Source: Afipia birgiae 34632 (GTDB taxonomy: Bacteria; Pseudomonadota; Alphaproteobacteria; Rhizobiales; Xanthobacteraceae). Taken from it: 64,000 nt of DNA. Every line of letters starts with the position of its first letter. The first letter of the stretch is position 1. A program made the translations under genes and the position numbers. The stretch covers positions 2,122,060 through 2,186,059 of the forward strand of contig NZ_HG326652.1 in assembly GCF_000308295.2 (NCBI RefSeq). The letters run 5' to 3'. The notes under the pieces are model-generated. The model saw only the letters and a program-made list of their open reading frames with translations, made no database searches and was not told the DNA's origin. Shown in pieces: positions 17,792 to 25,821 of this stretch.

Positions 17792-17822
17792 AAATGGCCG
17801 GGGATGACCCCGGCCATTTTTG
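17792..17822 (+). terminator. Rho-independent terminator after the RND pump gene
   Basis: AAATGGCCGGGG pairs perfectly with CCCCGGCCATTT across the loop ATGA, and TTTTTG closes the plus-strand side. The stem is long and GC-rich. On the minus strand the A-tract side gives a U-rich tail too, so it may also end the hutX transcript. Confidence 0.85.
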
Positions 17823-17840
17823 TTGAGACTTGCAAAGATA

Positions 17841-18341
17841 TCAGCCCAGCGTCTTCGCCAGCGCACGAAACTTCTCGAGCTGGTCCGCCTTCAGCGCACG
17901 CGCTTCGTCCCGTCCGACGAAAACCTTGAACATCACGCCGCCATCGACATTGAGAAATGCCGCGAAGGCCGACGACTTGCCCATGAACGGACGCTCGACG
18001 AAAGCGATGCCGCCGCAGCGCTCATGGCGCAGATGGCCGTGCATGCCCTTCGGCTTCATGATGTTGTAGTAGCCGCGCCCGATTTCGCCGCCGCCAACCG
18101 GCTCGGTGACTTCGAAGATGCCGTCCTCGGTGTGGATGATCAGCGTCACCTCGCCCCATGACGCAATGTCCTGCATCGCAGCCACGAACGCAGAGCCCGG
18201 CGCGAAGCTGCGCATCTCCTCTGGCAACGCCTCGATCACAGCCCGTGCCGTGACGTTCTTCTCCCGCGCGACGTCCTCGATGACGCCGCCGGGATTCTCG
18301 GCCATATGCTTCTTGAGATCGGCCAAATCGGTGCTCAGCAT
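17841..18341 (-). CDS. hutX: Heme utilization cytosolic carrier HutX/HugX
   Basis: A 166-residue soluble protein of the HutX/HugX (ChuX-like) family. Its central part WGEVTLIIHTEDGIFEVTEPV and the YYNIMKPKGMHGHLR block are typical; family members bind heme in the cytosol and pass it to degrading enzymes. The N-terminal MLSTDLADLKKHMAENPGGV...EKNVTARAVIEALP resembles the usual opening. It lies 11 nt after the IsdG-type oxygenase gene on the same strand, so the two probably form one transcript and act after import by HmuTUV. Confidence 0.85.
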   Translation of the reverse strand: MLSTDLADLKKHMAENPGGVIEDVAREKNVTARAVIEALPEEMRSFAPGSAFVAAMQDIASWGEVTLIIHTEDGIFEVTEPVGGGEIGRGYYNIMKPKGMHGHLRHERCGGIAFVERPFMGKSSAFAAFLNVDGGVMFKVFVGRDEARALKADQLEKFRALAKTLG

Positions 18342-18352
18342 GGGTTGCTCTC

Positions 18353-18688
18353 TCAGGCTGCGGCGCTGGTCTTGCGCTCGGTCTGGATAATGTCGAAGCC
18401 TTCAAACTTCGGATGGCCGAGGTAGAGGCTCGGGCCGGTCTGATTGTCGGCGCGGGCATGCGCCTTGCGGAACTGCTCGGACTTGGTCCACGCCTCGAAC
18501 GAGGCCTTGTCGGCCCACAACGTGTGCGTCGAATAGAGCGTGTGATCCTCAGCTACAGGACCGCGCAGCAGGTGAAACTCGATAAAACCCGCCAGTTCGC
18601 TGAGATACGACTCGCGCGTCGCCCATACGGTCTCGAACGCCTGTTCGGAGCCGGTTTTCACCTGGAATCGATTCATCGCAATAAACAT
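18353..18688 (-). CDS. hmuD: IsdG-type heme-degrading monooxygenase (HmuD-like)
   Basis: A 111-residue ABM-fold protein. The family residues Asn6 (MFIAMNRF), the tryptophan of ALW/AWTKSEQF and the histidine of RKAHA match the Asn-Trp-His arrangement of IsdG-type enzymes, which open heme and release iron. Bradyrhizobium has two such enzymes, HmuQ and HmuD, in its heme locus, and gene order here agrees. The start follows CAGGAG with good spacing. The paralogue name is less certain than the function. Confidence 0.8.
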   Translation of the reverse strand: MFIAMNRFQVKTGSEQAFETVWATRESYLSELAGFIEFHLLRGPVAEDHTLYSTHTLWADKASFEAWTKSEQFRKAHARADNQTGPSLYLGHPKFEGFDIIQTERKTSAAA

Positions 18689-18776
18689 TGGTCTTCTCCT
18701 GTTTGTCTTACTGTAAGGCCGGATGGCCGGTTATCAAAGTGTCGATCTTGAAGGCCTTGCGCTGAAAACGCAGCAA

Positions 18777-18801
18777 GCCGCGCAGAAAACCTCTGCGCGG
18801 C
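18777..18801. terminator. Perfect hairpin downstream of hmuR
   Basis: GCCGCGCAGA pairs with TCTGCGCGGC across a 5-nt loop, 46 nt beyond the hmuR stop and upstream of hmuD. No T-run follows, so it may stabilise the hmuR mRNA end or give partial termination between hmuR and hmuD-hutX. Confidence 0.45.
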
Positions 18802-18846
18802 ATTGTCCCGTTTGCTTTCCGGAAGCAGTTATTGAGCGTTCTGCGT

Positions 18847-21225
18847 TCAGCTTCCTCCGAAGTGATATTTGAGACCGGCCTTGTAGACGATGCCCGCGCC
18901 GGCGCTCGCCCACAGCACGTCATTCTGTGGCGACGTGAAGTCGGCGGCGCGCGGAATGGCGTAAGGCCGGTAGTACTGATTGAGAAGATTCTCGACCGAG
19001 AAGTTCAGAGCGAAGTCCTTCGTCGGCCTTACCTGCAGATACAGGTTGACGAGATCGTAGGACGTGCCCGGCAGATAGGTGACCGGGATATCGGTGTTAC
19101 TCTTCACCGATGTCCACATCGCCGACAGTATCACCTGATTATCCAGGAAGCGCAGGCCCGCGGTCGTCGTCACCTTCTGCGGCTGCACGCTGTACAGGCC
19201 AATGTTGGTCTGGGTGTTCTTGCCTTCCTGCAGCGTCAGCGACACGCCGACGAAATAGTCGTTTGCGTCGTACATCGTTTCGGCTTCGAAGCCCTGGATC
19301 CGGGCGTTCGCGATGTTCTGGTACTGAAGATACGTCGTCGGAAACACACCCGGAATCGGCGGGAAGGAATTGAACGGAGGTCCGGTGAACTGGACACTGT
19401 CGATATAGTCGTCGACATCGTTGCGGAAGAGATTCAGCTTGCCGCGGAAACTGTCGCCGGCCCTGAACAGATCATTCTTCTTGATATTGACGCCGATTTC
19501 CTTGGTCTTGCCAACCTCAGGACGGAGATTGGGGTTCGGCAGGAAGCAGAAGAATCCGCGCGTGCCGTCGGGGCAGACCGAAAAGTCGCCCTGCCCGGCG
19601 CCGGTCGCAACGTGAGCGCCGTTGACAAGCGTTTCGGTAATCGACGGTGCACGATAGCCTTCGGCATAGCTGATGTAGGGTGTCACCACGCTCGCAGGCA
19701 GCAATCCGATGGTGATCTTCGGCGAGAAGCGGTCGCCGCTGGCGGACCCTGCCGACGAGCTCAGTTGATAGTTGTCATAGCGGATCGCGCTGACCATCTC
19801 CAACAGCGAGGTGTAGCTGGTCTTCCACTGAACGAACGCGCCAGTGACCGTGCGTTCGCCGCTGGGGGTGGTCTTGTTGGAATTGCCGCTCTTGTCGAAT
19901 GTCGAGACGTCGTCGCGGAAGCCGTCGCCACCGTAGGTGATGGCATGACGCCAGTCGCCGGTTTCAAAGCGCGATGTGTTGTGGACGTCGAAGCCGAGGG
20001 TATCTATCAGATAGCCGCGCTGGTCGCCGACGCAGCCGGTAATGCTGTTGCCCGGCTGGCCGCCGGCGCAATTACCGGTCGCGGCGGTCGAGTTGTGCAG
20101 GGTTTTGACCTGCTGGCTGTCGGTGCGATTCCAGTAGATCTTTGCATCCCAGTCGAAAATCTGATCGTCGGGCCGGGAGTACTTCCAGCCAAGCGTGGTG
20201 GTATAGTTCTTCAGATTGGTGGCGTAGACCGATGTGCCGTTGCCTGCCGCTCCTGGCTGCGCGAACGGCTGCCCGACCGGACGGCGAGGCTGGCCGACGT
20301 TGTAAATGTCTTCCTGGAAGATGCCGCCCAGTTTGATCTCGTGACCATCCGCAGGGCGCACTGTCAGCTTTGCGATACCGCTTGAAAGCCGCTGCGCGGT
20401 GTTCTCGACCGTGACACCAAGGCCGTCCTTGTAGTTGTTCTGCGTCGAATAGGTACCGCCTGCGAACACATCGACGTTCGGATTAACGTGAACGCCGCCG
20501 AACACCGATCCGAGTGCGCGGCCGCTGTTGGTACCGAACACCGTGTTGGTATCGACGCCCCAGCGCTCCCCGGGACGCACGACATCCTGAATGTCCTTGG
20601 TGCGGAACGAAGCCACACCACCGATGGCGCCGGAGCCGTAGATGTTCGCGGTCGGGCCGCGCACGATGTCGATGCCGCCGATCAATTCGGGATTGAGGAA
20701 GAACGAGCCATTCGAATTGTGGCCGGTACGCTGGTAATTCTGACGCGCGCCATCGACGACGACTGCGACGCGACCGAAATCCTGCAAGCCGCGGATGTTG
20801 ATGGCTGTCGACGGATCGTCACCACGATCCTGCAGCCAGACACCGGGAATATTGTAGACGAGGTCGCCGACGCGCGTGGCGTTACGCCCCTGAATCTGCT
20901 CCAGCGTCACAACGCTGACCGGCGCCAGTGCATCAATGGCACGCTCTTGGGTTTTGGTCGCGGCAACCGTAATCTCATCGAGTGACTGATAAACCGGCTG
21001 TCCGATCTGCGCGTTTGCATTCATCGGGTTCCGCGGTACAGGCACTTCCGCCATCGGAACTGCGGCGCGCTTGCGCTTGATCGGCTTCGGCTTGGCGGGT
21101 TGAACAGCCCGGCTGGAAGTTTCAGCAGATTGCGCATGCACTGGCCCAGCGGCAACCACCGCTCCCAGCGTAACAACAGACACAGATAGTAACAGCGCGC
21201 ACGCACGCGCGTTCAGCCCCGACAT
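18847..21225 (-). CDS. hmuR: TonB-dependent heme receptor HmuR
   Basis: A 792-residue outer-membrane receptor. A signal peptide ends near GPVHAQSAET (about residue 32); the TonB box region is LDEITVAAT; the plug contains IPGVWLQDRGDDPSTAINIRG and DIVRGPTANIYGSGAIGG; a 22-strand barrel follows. The heme-receptor blocks YRAPSITET and LPNPNLRPEVG are present with a histidine between them (NGAHVATG), as in known heme receptors. The C-terminus ends KYHFGGS, so the usual terminal aromatic is three residues in. It is divergent from hmuPTUV. The TonB-ExbB-ExbD energiser is not in this window. Confidence 0.9.
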   Translation of the reverse strand: MSGLNARACALLLSVSVVTLGAVVAAGPVHAQSAETSSRAVQPAKPKPIKRKRAAVPMAEVPVPRNPMNANAQIGQPVYQSLDEITVAATKTQERAIDALAPVSVVTLEQIQGRNATRVGDLVYNIPGVWLQDRGDDPSTAINIRGLQDFGRVAVVVDGARQNYQRTGHNSNGSFFLNPELIGGIDIVRGPTANIYGSGAIGGVASFRTKDIQDVVRPGERWGVDTNTVFGTNSGRALGSVFGGVHVNPNVDVFAGGTYSTQNNYKDGLGVTVENTAQRLSSGIAKLTVRPADGHEIKLGGIFQEDIYNVGQPRRPVGQPFAQPGAAGNGTSVYATNLKNYTTTLGWKYSRPDDQIFDWDAKIYWNRTDSQQVKTLHNSTAATGNCAGGQPGNSITGCVGDQRGYLIDTLGFDVHNTSRFETGDWRHAITYGGDGFRDDVSTFDKSGNSNKTTPSGERTVTGAFVQWKTSYTSLLEMVSAIRYDNYQLSSSAGSASGDRFSPKITIGLLPASVVTPYISYAEGYRAPSITETLVNGAHVATGAGQGDFSVCPDGTRGFFCFLPNPNLRPEVGKTKEIGVNIKKNDLFRAGDSFRGKLNLFRNDVDDYIDSVQFTGPPFNSFPPIPGVFPTTYLQYQNIANARIQGFEAETMYDANDYFVGVSLTLQEGKNTQTNIGLYSVQPQKVTTTAGLRFLDNQVILSAMWTSVKSNTDIPVTYLPGTSYDLVNLYLQVRPTKDFALNFSVENLLNQYYRPYAIPRAADFTSPQNDVLWASAGAGIVYKAGLKYHFGGS

Positions 21226-21374
21226 GACAGCCCCAAATCTTCTTGATGCTTTGTGATGCGGCTGGCGGGCATCGCCCGAAGGCGGCTGGCTGGCTGTCCT
21301 AGAATCCGCTGGCTACCGCCAACGCGTTGCTACTTTTCGTAAAATGCCTTGTCGGGGTCAAGCCGAAGAACAGT

Positions 21375-21397
21375 CAGTTTAAACCTATTGTAAACTG
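21375..21397. promoter_or_regulatory. Inverted repeat in the hmuR-hmuP intergenic region
   Basis: CAGTTTA and TAAACTG flank a 9-nt A/T-rich spacer, near the middle of the 243-nt region between hmuR and hmuP. Its position suits a divergent operator for iron or heme control. It does not match the Irr control-element pattern well. Confidence 0.4.
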
Positions 21398-21468
21398 GAG
21401 TGTTGGAATTCGCGCGCTGACAAACTTAAGAACAGCCGAGACTTTCAGAAACGGGATGCGCAAAACGA

Positions 21469-21687
21469 ATGAATGCTGGCTCGCCTCACAACCCCGACGG
21501 CACTTCGGGCAAAGACGCCGGCGATCAATCTAGAACGACTCTAATTGAGCGTTCGATCCCTTTGACGGATAACCGTATCCAGAGCCGCGACCTGTTCGTT
21601 TCCTCGCGCGAGATCATCATCACCCACGGCGAGGAAACCTATCGCTTGCGGCTGACCTCGCAAAACAAGCTGATCCTGACCAAATGA
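21469..21687 (+). CDS. hmuP: Hemin uptake protein HmuP/HemP
   Basis: A 72-residue protein whose last 40 residues match the HemP family: RIQSRDLFVSSREIIITHGE followed by YRLRLTSQNKLILTK. In Bradyrhizobium HmuP is a co-activator needed for heme-responsive expression of hmuR. The ATG at 21469 has only a weak ribosome site (GGGATG). An in-frame TTG at 21562 would give a 41-residue core protein, and would place the TAGA/TCTA palindrome upstream of the gene instead of inside it. The stop overlaps the hmuT start as ATGA, so the two are translationally coupled. Confidence 0.85.
   Translation: MNAGSPHNPDGTSGKDAGDQSRTTLIERSIPLTDNRIQSRDLFVSSREIIITHGEETYRLRLTSQNKLILTK
21531..21543. promoter_or_regulatory. 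Irr-box-like palindrome near hmuP
   Basis: TAGA and TCTA flank ACGAC, and an extended TCTAGAACGACTCTAATT resembles the TTTAGAA...TTCTAA iron control element bound by Irr in rhizobia. It lies inside the hmuP frame if the ATG at 21469 is used, but 19 nt before the alternative TTG start. The match is partial. Confidence 0.35.
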
Positions 21688-22673
21688 ACTGCAGAATACC
21701 CGCTTCCCGAACGGTTCGCGCAACGCTTGCCGCCACGCTCGCTCTCGCCGCTGGCCTTTGCTCCGCCCCGCCGTTCGCTGCGGCGCGCGCCGAGGGTATC
21801 GTAATACACGATGCCCGTGGCCGTGACGTTACTGTTGGCAATACATCACGCATCGTTTCAATCGGCGGCGCGATCACGGAAATTCTGTACGCGCTCGGTC
21901 TTCAGGACCGGATTGTCGGAGTCGACACCACGAGCCTTTATCCGCCGAAGGCGCTCGGCGAAAAGCCGAACGTCGGCTACATGCGGCAACTGAGCGCGGA
22001 GGGTGTGCTCGGTCTCAACCCGCAACTGATCCTCGCCATTGAAGGCGCCGGCCCGAATGAGACGCTCGACGTTCTCGACGCCGCGAAAATTCCGTTCGTA
22101 TCGTTTCCCGAGACCTACACCGAGCAAGGCCTGATCGAGAAAATCAAGCTGGTCGCCCACGCGATGGATGCGGACGCGCGCGGCGCTTGCCTCACGGCAG
22201 CGGTCAGCGGTGACCTCGCCGAACTAAAAAGGCTGCGCGACAACGTCAAGCAGCCCGCACGCGTAATGTTCGTGATGTCATTTCTGAATGGCCGCGCCAT
22301 GGTTGCGGGACACAAGACCGCAGCGAACGAGATCATCAAGCTCGCCGGCGGCATCAACGCGGTCGACGGCTTCGACGGTTACAAGCCGATCAACGACGAG
22401 GCGATCGTCGCCGCCAAGCCGGATGTCATCCTGACCATGCAGCGCGGCCGCGAACAGCTCGACGCCCAGACCGTGTTCGCCAATCCGTCGTTTGCACTGA
22501 CACCGGCCGCCGCCAAGAAATCATTCGTCGCGATGGACGGACTTTATCTGTTGGGCTTCGGACCGCGCACCGCAGCTGCCGCCCGCGATCTCGCGCTGTC
22601 GCTTTATCCCGACCTCAATGACAAGGCCGCGACGTGGAAGCCGGCGGCGCTATCGGTCGACTGCCACAAATGA
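21684..22673 (+). CDS. hmuT: Heme ABC transporter periplasmic binding protein HmuT
   Basis: A 329-residue class III binding protein. A signal peptide covers about residues 1-37 (RATLAATLALAAGLCSAPP ... ARAEG). The core opens IVIHDARGRDVTVGNTSRIVSIGGAITEILYALGL, the standard start of the Fe/B12/heme binding fold, and GVDTTSLYPP follows; these tyrosine-bearing loops carry the heme ligand in homologues. It receives heme from HmuR and delivers it to HmuUV. Start and stop codons overlap with hmuP and hmuU (ATGA at both ends). Confidence 0.92.
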   Translation: MNCRIPASRTVRATLAATLALAAGLCSAPPFAAARAEGIVIHDARGRDVTVGNTSRIVSIGGAITEILYALGLQDRIVGVDTTSLYPPKALGEKPNVGYMRQLSAEGVLGLNPQLILAIEGAGPNETLDVLDAAKIPFVSFPETYTEQGLIEKIKLVAHAMDADARGACLTAAVSGDLAELKRLRDNVKQPARVMFVMSFLNGRAMVAGHKTAANEIIKLAGGINAVDGFDGYKPINDEAIVAAKPDVILTMQRGREQLDAQTVFANPSFALTPAAAKKSFVAMDGLYLLGFGPRTAAAARDLALSLYPDLNDKAATWKPAALSVDCHK

Positions 22674-23770
22674 CGACGGCTGAAGCCGCCTCTGCGACGC
22701 CACGCCCTCACGCCCCAAGTGTCCCGATGCGGCCTTCGGCCATTCTTGTTTACGCCGTTCTGATCGCAGGTGTTCTCGCCGTCGCGCTGCTCGCGACGAC
22801 GGTTGGCGCAGCCGGAATTCCTCTGCCCCGTCTTGCCGCGGCACTCGGATTCAACATCGGCCATGCCGATCCAGCCCTGCTCGCGCGCGACGAACTCGTG
22901 CTGTGGTCGATCCGGATTCCGCGTATCGCTGTCGCGGGCATGATCGGCGGTCTTCTCGCACTGTCCGGCGCCATCATGCAGGGCCTGTTCCGCAACCCCC
23001 TCGCCGATCCGGCGCTGGTTGGCGTATCGAGCGGCGGTGCGTTCGCGGCGGCGTCGGCTATCGTGATTTCCGACAGCGCATGGGGTGCGAGCTTCCGCTT
23101 CCTGCAGTTCGAGCTGCTGCCGGTCGCAGCGTTCGCAGGCTCGCTGATCACCACGACGATCCTCTACAAAATCGCCAGCCGTGAAGGCCGCACCTCCGTC
23201 GCGATCTTCCTGCTCGCGGGCCTCGCCATCGCCGCCATCGCCAATGCCGGCATCGGGCTCCTGGTGTTCGTAGCCGATGATCGCCAGCTGCGCGACATTA
23301 CGTTCTGGCTGCTTGGCTCGCTCAGCGGCGCGACCTGGCCGAAGGCCGGTGTGGTAGCGCCGGTCGCATTGCTTGCACTGCTCGCGATCCCGCTGATTGC
23401 GCGCGGCCTCGATGTGCTGGTGCTGGGAGAAGCGGAAGCCTTTCACACCGGCATCGATGTCGAGCGGCTGAAGAAAATCTCGATCGTGCTGATCTCCGCG
23501 ATGACCGGCGTTGCCGTGTCGATCTGCGGCGTGGTCGGCTTCGTCGGCATCGTCGTGCCGCATCTGCTGCGGATCGTGATCGGCCCCGGCCACCGGATGC
23601 TGCTACCTGCCTCGGTTTTCCTTGGAGCCATTCTGCTCATTCTCGCCGACACAGTTGCCCGCGTACTGGCCGCGCCCGCCGAGGTGCCGATCGGAATTCT
23701 CACCGCGGTGCTCGGCGCGCCGTTCTTCCTGTTCATCCTGCTGCGACAGCGGGCGCTGATCGGATCATGA
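22670..23770 (+). CDS. hmuU: Heme ABC transporter permease HmuU
   Basis: A 366-residue FecCD/BtuC-type permease with about 10 membrane helices. Family blocks include RIPRIAVAGMIGGLLALSGA, MQGLFRNPLADPALVGVSSG and the cytoplasmic GVVGFVGIVVPHLLR coupling region. The ATG at 22670 overlaps the hmuT stop (ATGA); an ATG 36 nt earlier lies inside hmuT and is unlikely. It forms the membrane channel of the HmuTUV heme importer. Confidence 0.93.
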   Translation: MTTAEAASATPRPHAPSVPMRPSAILVYAVLIAGVLAVALLATTVGAAGIPLPRLAAALGFNIGHADPALLARDELVLWSIRIPRIAVAGMIGGLLALSGAIMQGLFRNPLADPALVGVSSGGAFAAASAIVISDSAWGASFRFLQFELLPVAAFAGSLITTTILYKIASREGRTSVAIFLLAGLAIAAIANAGIGLLVFVADDRQLRDITFWLLGSLSGATWPKAGVVAPVALLALLAIPLIARGLDVLVLGEAEAFHTGIDVERLKKISIVLISAMTGVAVSICGVVGFVGIVVPHLLRIVIGPGHRMLLPASVFLGAILLILADTVARVLAAPAEVPIGILTAVLGAPFFLFILLRQRALIGS

Positions 23771-24561
23771 CCACGCACGCCCCCGCCATGATCGAAGCCG
23801 AAGCGATCTGCATGAAGGTGCGGCAAGCGACGCTGCTCGATAACGTAAGCGTACGGCTTCGCGGCGGCGAGACGGTTGCCATCGTCGGGCCGAACGGCGC
23901 CGGCAAATCGACGCTGCTGCGCCTGCTGTCTGGCGATCTTCGCTGTACCGGCGGCGGCGTCCGGCTCAAGGGCCGCGATCTCGCCTCGTTCTCTTCGCGC
24001 GAGTTGGCGAGCCACCGCGTCATGCTGTCCCAGCATGTCAATGTCTCCTTCCCCTTCACGGTCGAGGAAATCGTGGCCATGGGCGCGGGCGACCGCCCTC
24101 GCACCATTGCGGCACCGCTGGTCGATGCCGCCATTGCCGAACTCGATCTCGCGCCATTCCGCCATCGCGAATTGCCGACGCTGTCGGGCGGCGAACAGCA
24201 GCGCGCCCACTTCGCTCGTGTACTGGTGCAACTGGCCTGCGGCGAAGCGGACCATGGCCCCGGCGTTCTCCTGCTCGACGAGCCGACCTCCAGCCTCGAC
24301 CTGCGCCATCAGATCAATCTCGTTGAAACAGCGAAGAGCCGGGCACGCACCGGCACCGCTGTGGTCGCAGTACTGCACGATCTCAACCTCGCGGTCCGGT
24401 TCGCGAATCGCATTATTGTTCTGCGGAAGGGAATCGTCGCTGCGGACGGCAGCCCCGCCGAGACGATCACCGACAGCATGATCCGCGATGTCTTCGAGGT
24501 GGAGACCAGCATCGGGTCCGAAGGCGGCCAGCCTTACGTTCTGCACCAGCGCATGCAATAG
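23767..24561 (+). CDS. hmuV: Heme ABC transporter ATPase HmuV
   Basis: A 264-residue ABC ATPase. Walker A GPNGAGKST (near residues 43-51), signature LSGGEQQR, Walker B VLLLDEPTSSLD and the switch histidine in VLHDLNLA are all intact. The insert ACGEADHGPG before Walker B is usual for HmuV. It overlaps hmuU by ATGA and ends the operon. No terminator hairpin with a T-run was found after it. Confidence 0.93.
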   Translation: MTTHAPAMIEAEAICMKVRQATLLDNVSVRLRGGETVAIVGPNGAGKSTLLRLLSGDLRCTGGGVRLKGRDLASFSSRELASHRVMLSQHVNVSFPFTVEEIVAMGAGDRPRTIAAPLVDAAIAELDLAPFRHRELPTLSGGEQQRAHFARVLVQLACGEADHGPGVLLLDEPTSSLDLRHQINLVETAKSRARTGTAVVAVLHDLNLAVRFANRIIVLRKGIVAADGSPAETITDSMIRDVFEVETSIGSEGGQPYVLHQRMQ

Positions 24562-24667
24562 CGCCAGAATGCGGCAGCGCACGCGCGCCGCATTTGCGAT
24601 TTCAGGCAATTTCCGCTATTTCTGCACCCGAGCACATGAAATCCCCTGCATCGCAGCAACAAAGATC

Positions 24668-24690
24668 CATCCGATGTTAAACATCGGATG
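24668..24690. promoter_or_regulatory. Perfect 23-nt palindrome, probable operator of the FadR-type regulator
   Basis: The 11-nt arm CATCCGATGTT at 24668-24678 is followed by one A and its exact reverse complement at 24680-24690. It ends 37 nt before the chosen start of the GntR/FadR gene. The perfect symmetry, A/T centre and position fit an autoregulatory operator. It could also fold as a hairpin after hmuV, but no T-run follows. Confidence 0.6.
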
Positions 24691-24727
24691 ATTGTCGCGG
24701 TGAATGCCCGCATGCTACCTTCGGCAA

Positions 24728-25528
24728 ATGAAGTCGCCCGCCAAACCCCGTCCAAAACCAGTGAGCAAGCTCGTCAAACCGGGCCGCATCCAGGCTGTAC
24801 TGCGTACGCTCGGCAGCGAGATTGCGCAGGACCTGATTCCGGTCGGCGCGACGCTGCCGCCGGAGCATGATCTGGAAAGCCGTTTTGGCGTCGGCCGCGG
24901 CGTGGTGCGCGAAGCGATCAAAACGCTCGCCGCCAAAGGGCTGGTCAGCGTCCGGCCCCGCCACGGCACCCATGTGCGGCCACGCGGCGACTGGAGCCTG
25001 CTCGATCGTGACGTGTTGAGTTGGCTGGTCAGCAAGGAAGAGCCCAATCGCGATCTGTTGCTTGCGCTGCAGGAAGTCCGCCTGATCATTGAGCCCGCTG
25101 CCGCCGCCCTCGCCGCCGAACGTGCGACCGCGAAGGACCGCAAGCGCATCATGACGGCACTCGCTGCGATGGAAGCCTCGCATGACGTGCCGACGGCCAT
25201 CATCGCCGACAAGGCATTTCATCTCGCCATCATCGACGCCACGCATAATCCGGTGCTGCAGGGTTTCCGCGGCGCCATCGACACCATTCTCAGCGCCGTC
25301 TTTATGGTAGCGACCGGCAGCCCGGGCTGGTTTCACGAAAACCTGCCGAACCACGCCGTCGCCGCGCGCGCCATTGGCGAAGGCAACGCCGAAAAGGCGC
25401 GCGCCGCGATGCAGCAAGTGCTCGGCTACACCCAGTTCAAGCTGTCGAAGAAAAAATACGGACGCGCGCGCGCATCATCCGGCAAGCAGGCGATCAACGG
25501 CAAGCTCGGGAAAAAGCGGGTCGCATGA
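24728..25528 (+). CDS. GntR family (FadR subfamily, FCD domain) regulator
   Basis: A 266-residue regulator. The winged helix occupies about residues 15-85 (LPPEHDLESRFGVGRGVVREAIKTL, then AAKGLVSVRPRHGTHV), and the all-helical FCD ligand domain about 105-235 with FHLAIIDATHN as a metal/ligand-binding block. The C-terminal tail is Lys/Arg-rich. FCD domains usually sense small carboxylates. It lies 290 nt upstream of, and in line with, the LIV-type transporter and acyl-CoA ligase genes, which are its likely targets. An ATG at 24704 is an alternative start. Confidence 0.85.
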   Translation: MKSPAKPRPKPVSKLVKPGRIQAVLRTLGSEIAQDLIPVGATLPPEHDLESRFGVGRGVVREAIKTLAAKGLVSVRPRHGTHVRPRGDWSLLDRDVLSWLVSKEEPNRDLLLALQEVRLIIEPAAAALAAERATAKDRKRIMTALAAMEASHDVPTAIIADKAFHLAIIDATHNPVLQGFRGAIDTILSAVFMVATGSPGWFHENLPNHAVAARAIGEGNAEKARAAMQQVLGYTQFKLSKKKYGRARASSGKQAINGKLGKKRVA

Positions 25529-25821
25529 CGCGATAAACCGTCGCGACAACCACCGGCTGGTTCGCCACACGAACTCGCGATGCGTCACAAAGACCCGGCG
25601 AAATCCATCGGGCGTGATTGGCGTTACTGCAAATACCTTGTGCAAATTCTGCAAGGCCACCCCAAACCCGTTAGAAGTGCAAGCTTTCGTCGCACGCTCT
25701 GGTGAACCGGATCATAGACGCGCGCAAAAAGCCCGCTTAAGCTGTCGTCGAACCACTGACATCCGGCGAACGGATGCGGACATAAAGAGCCGGCGCGACC
25801 GGACAATTCGGGAGGAATGAT

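Noticed and set aside
18832..20385. A 517-codon open frame antisense to hmuR
   Set aside because: Composition is that of a mirror frame, and the opposite strand encodes a full TonB receptor with signal peptide and plug.
24668..24690. The palindrome after hmuV as a transcription terminator
   Set aside because: No T-run follows on either strand, and it sits where a regulator operator would be.
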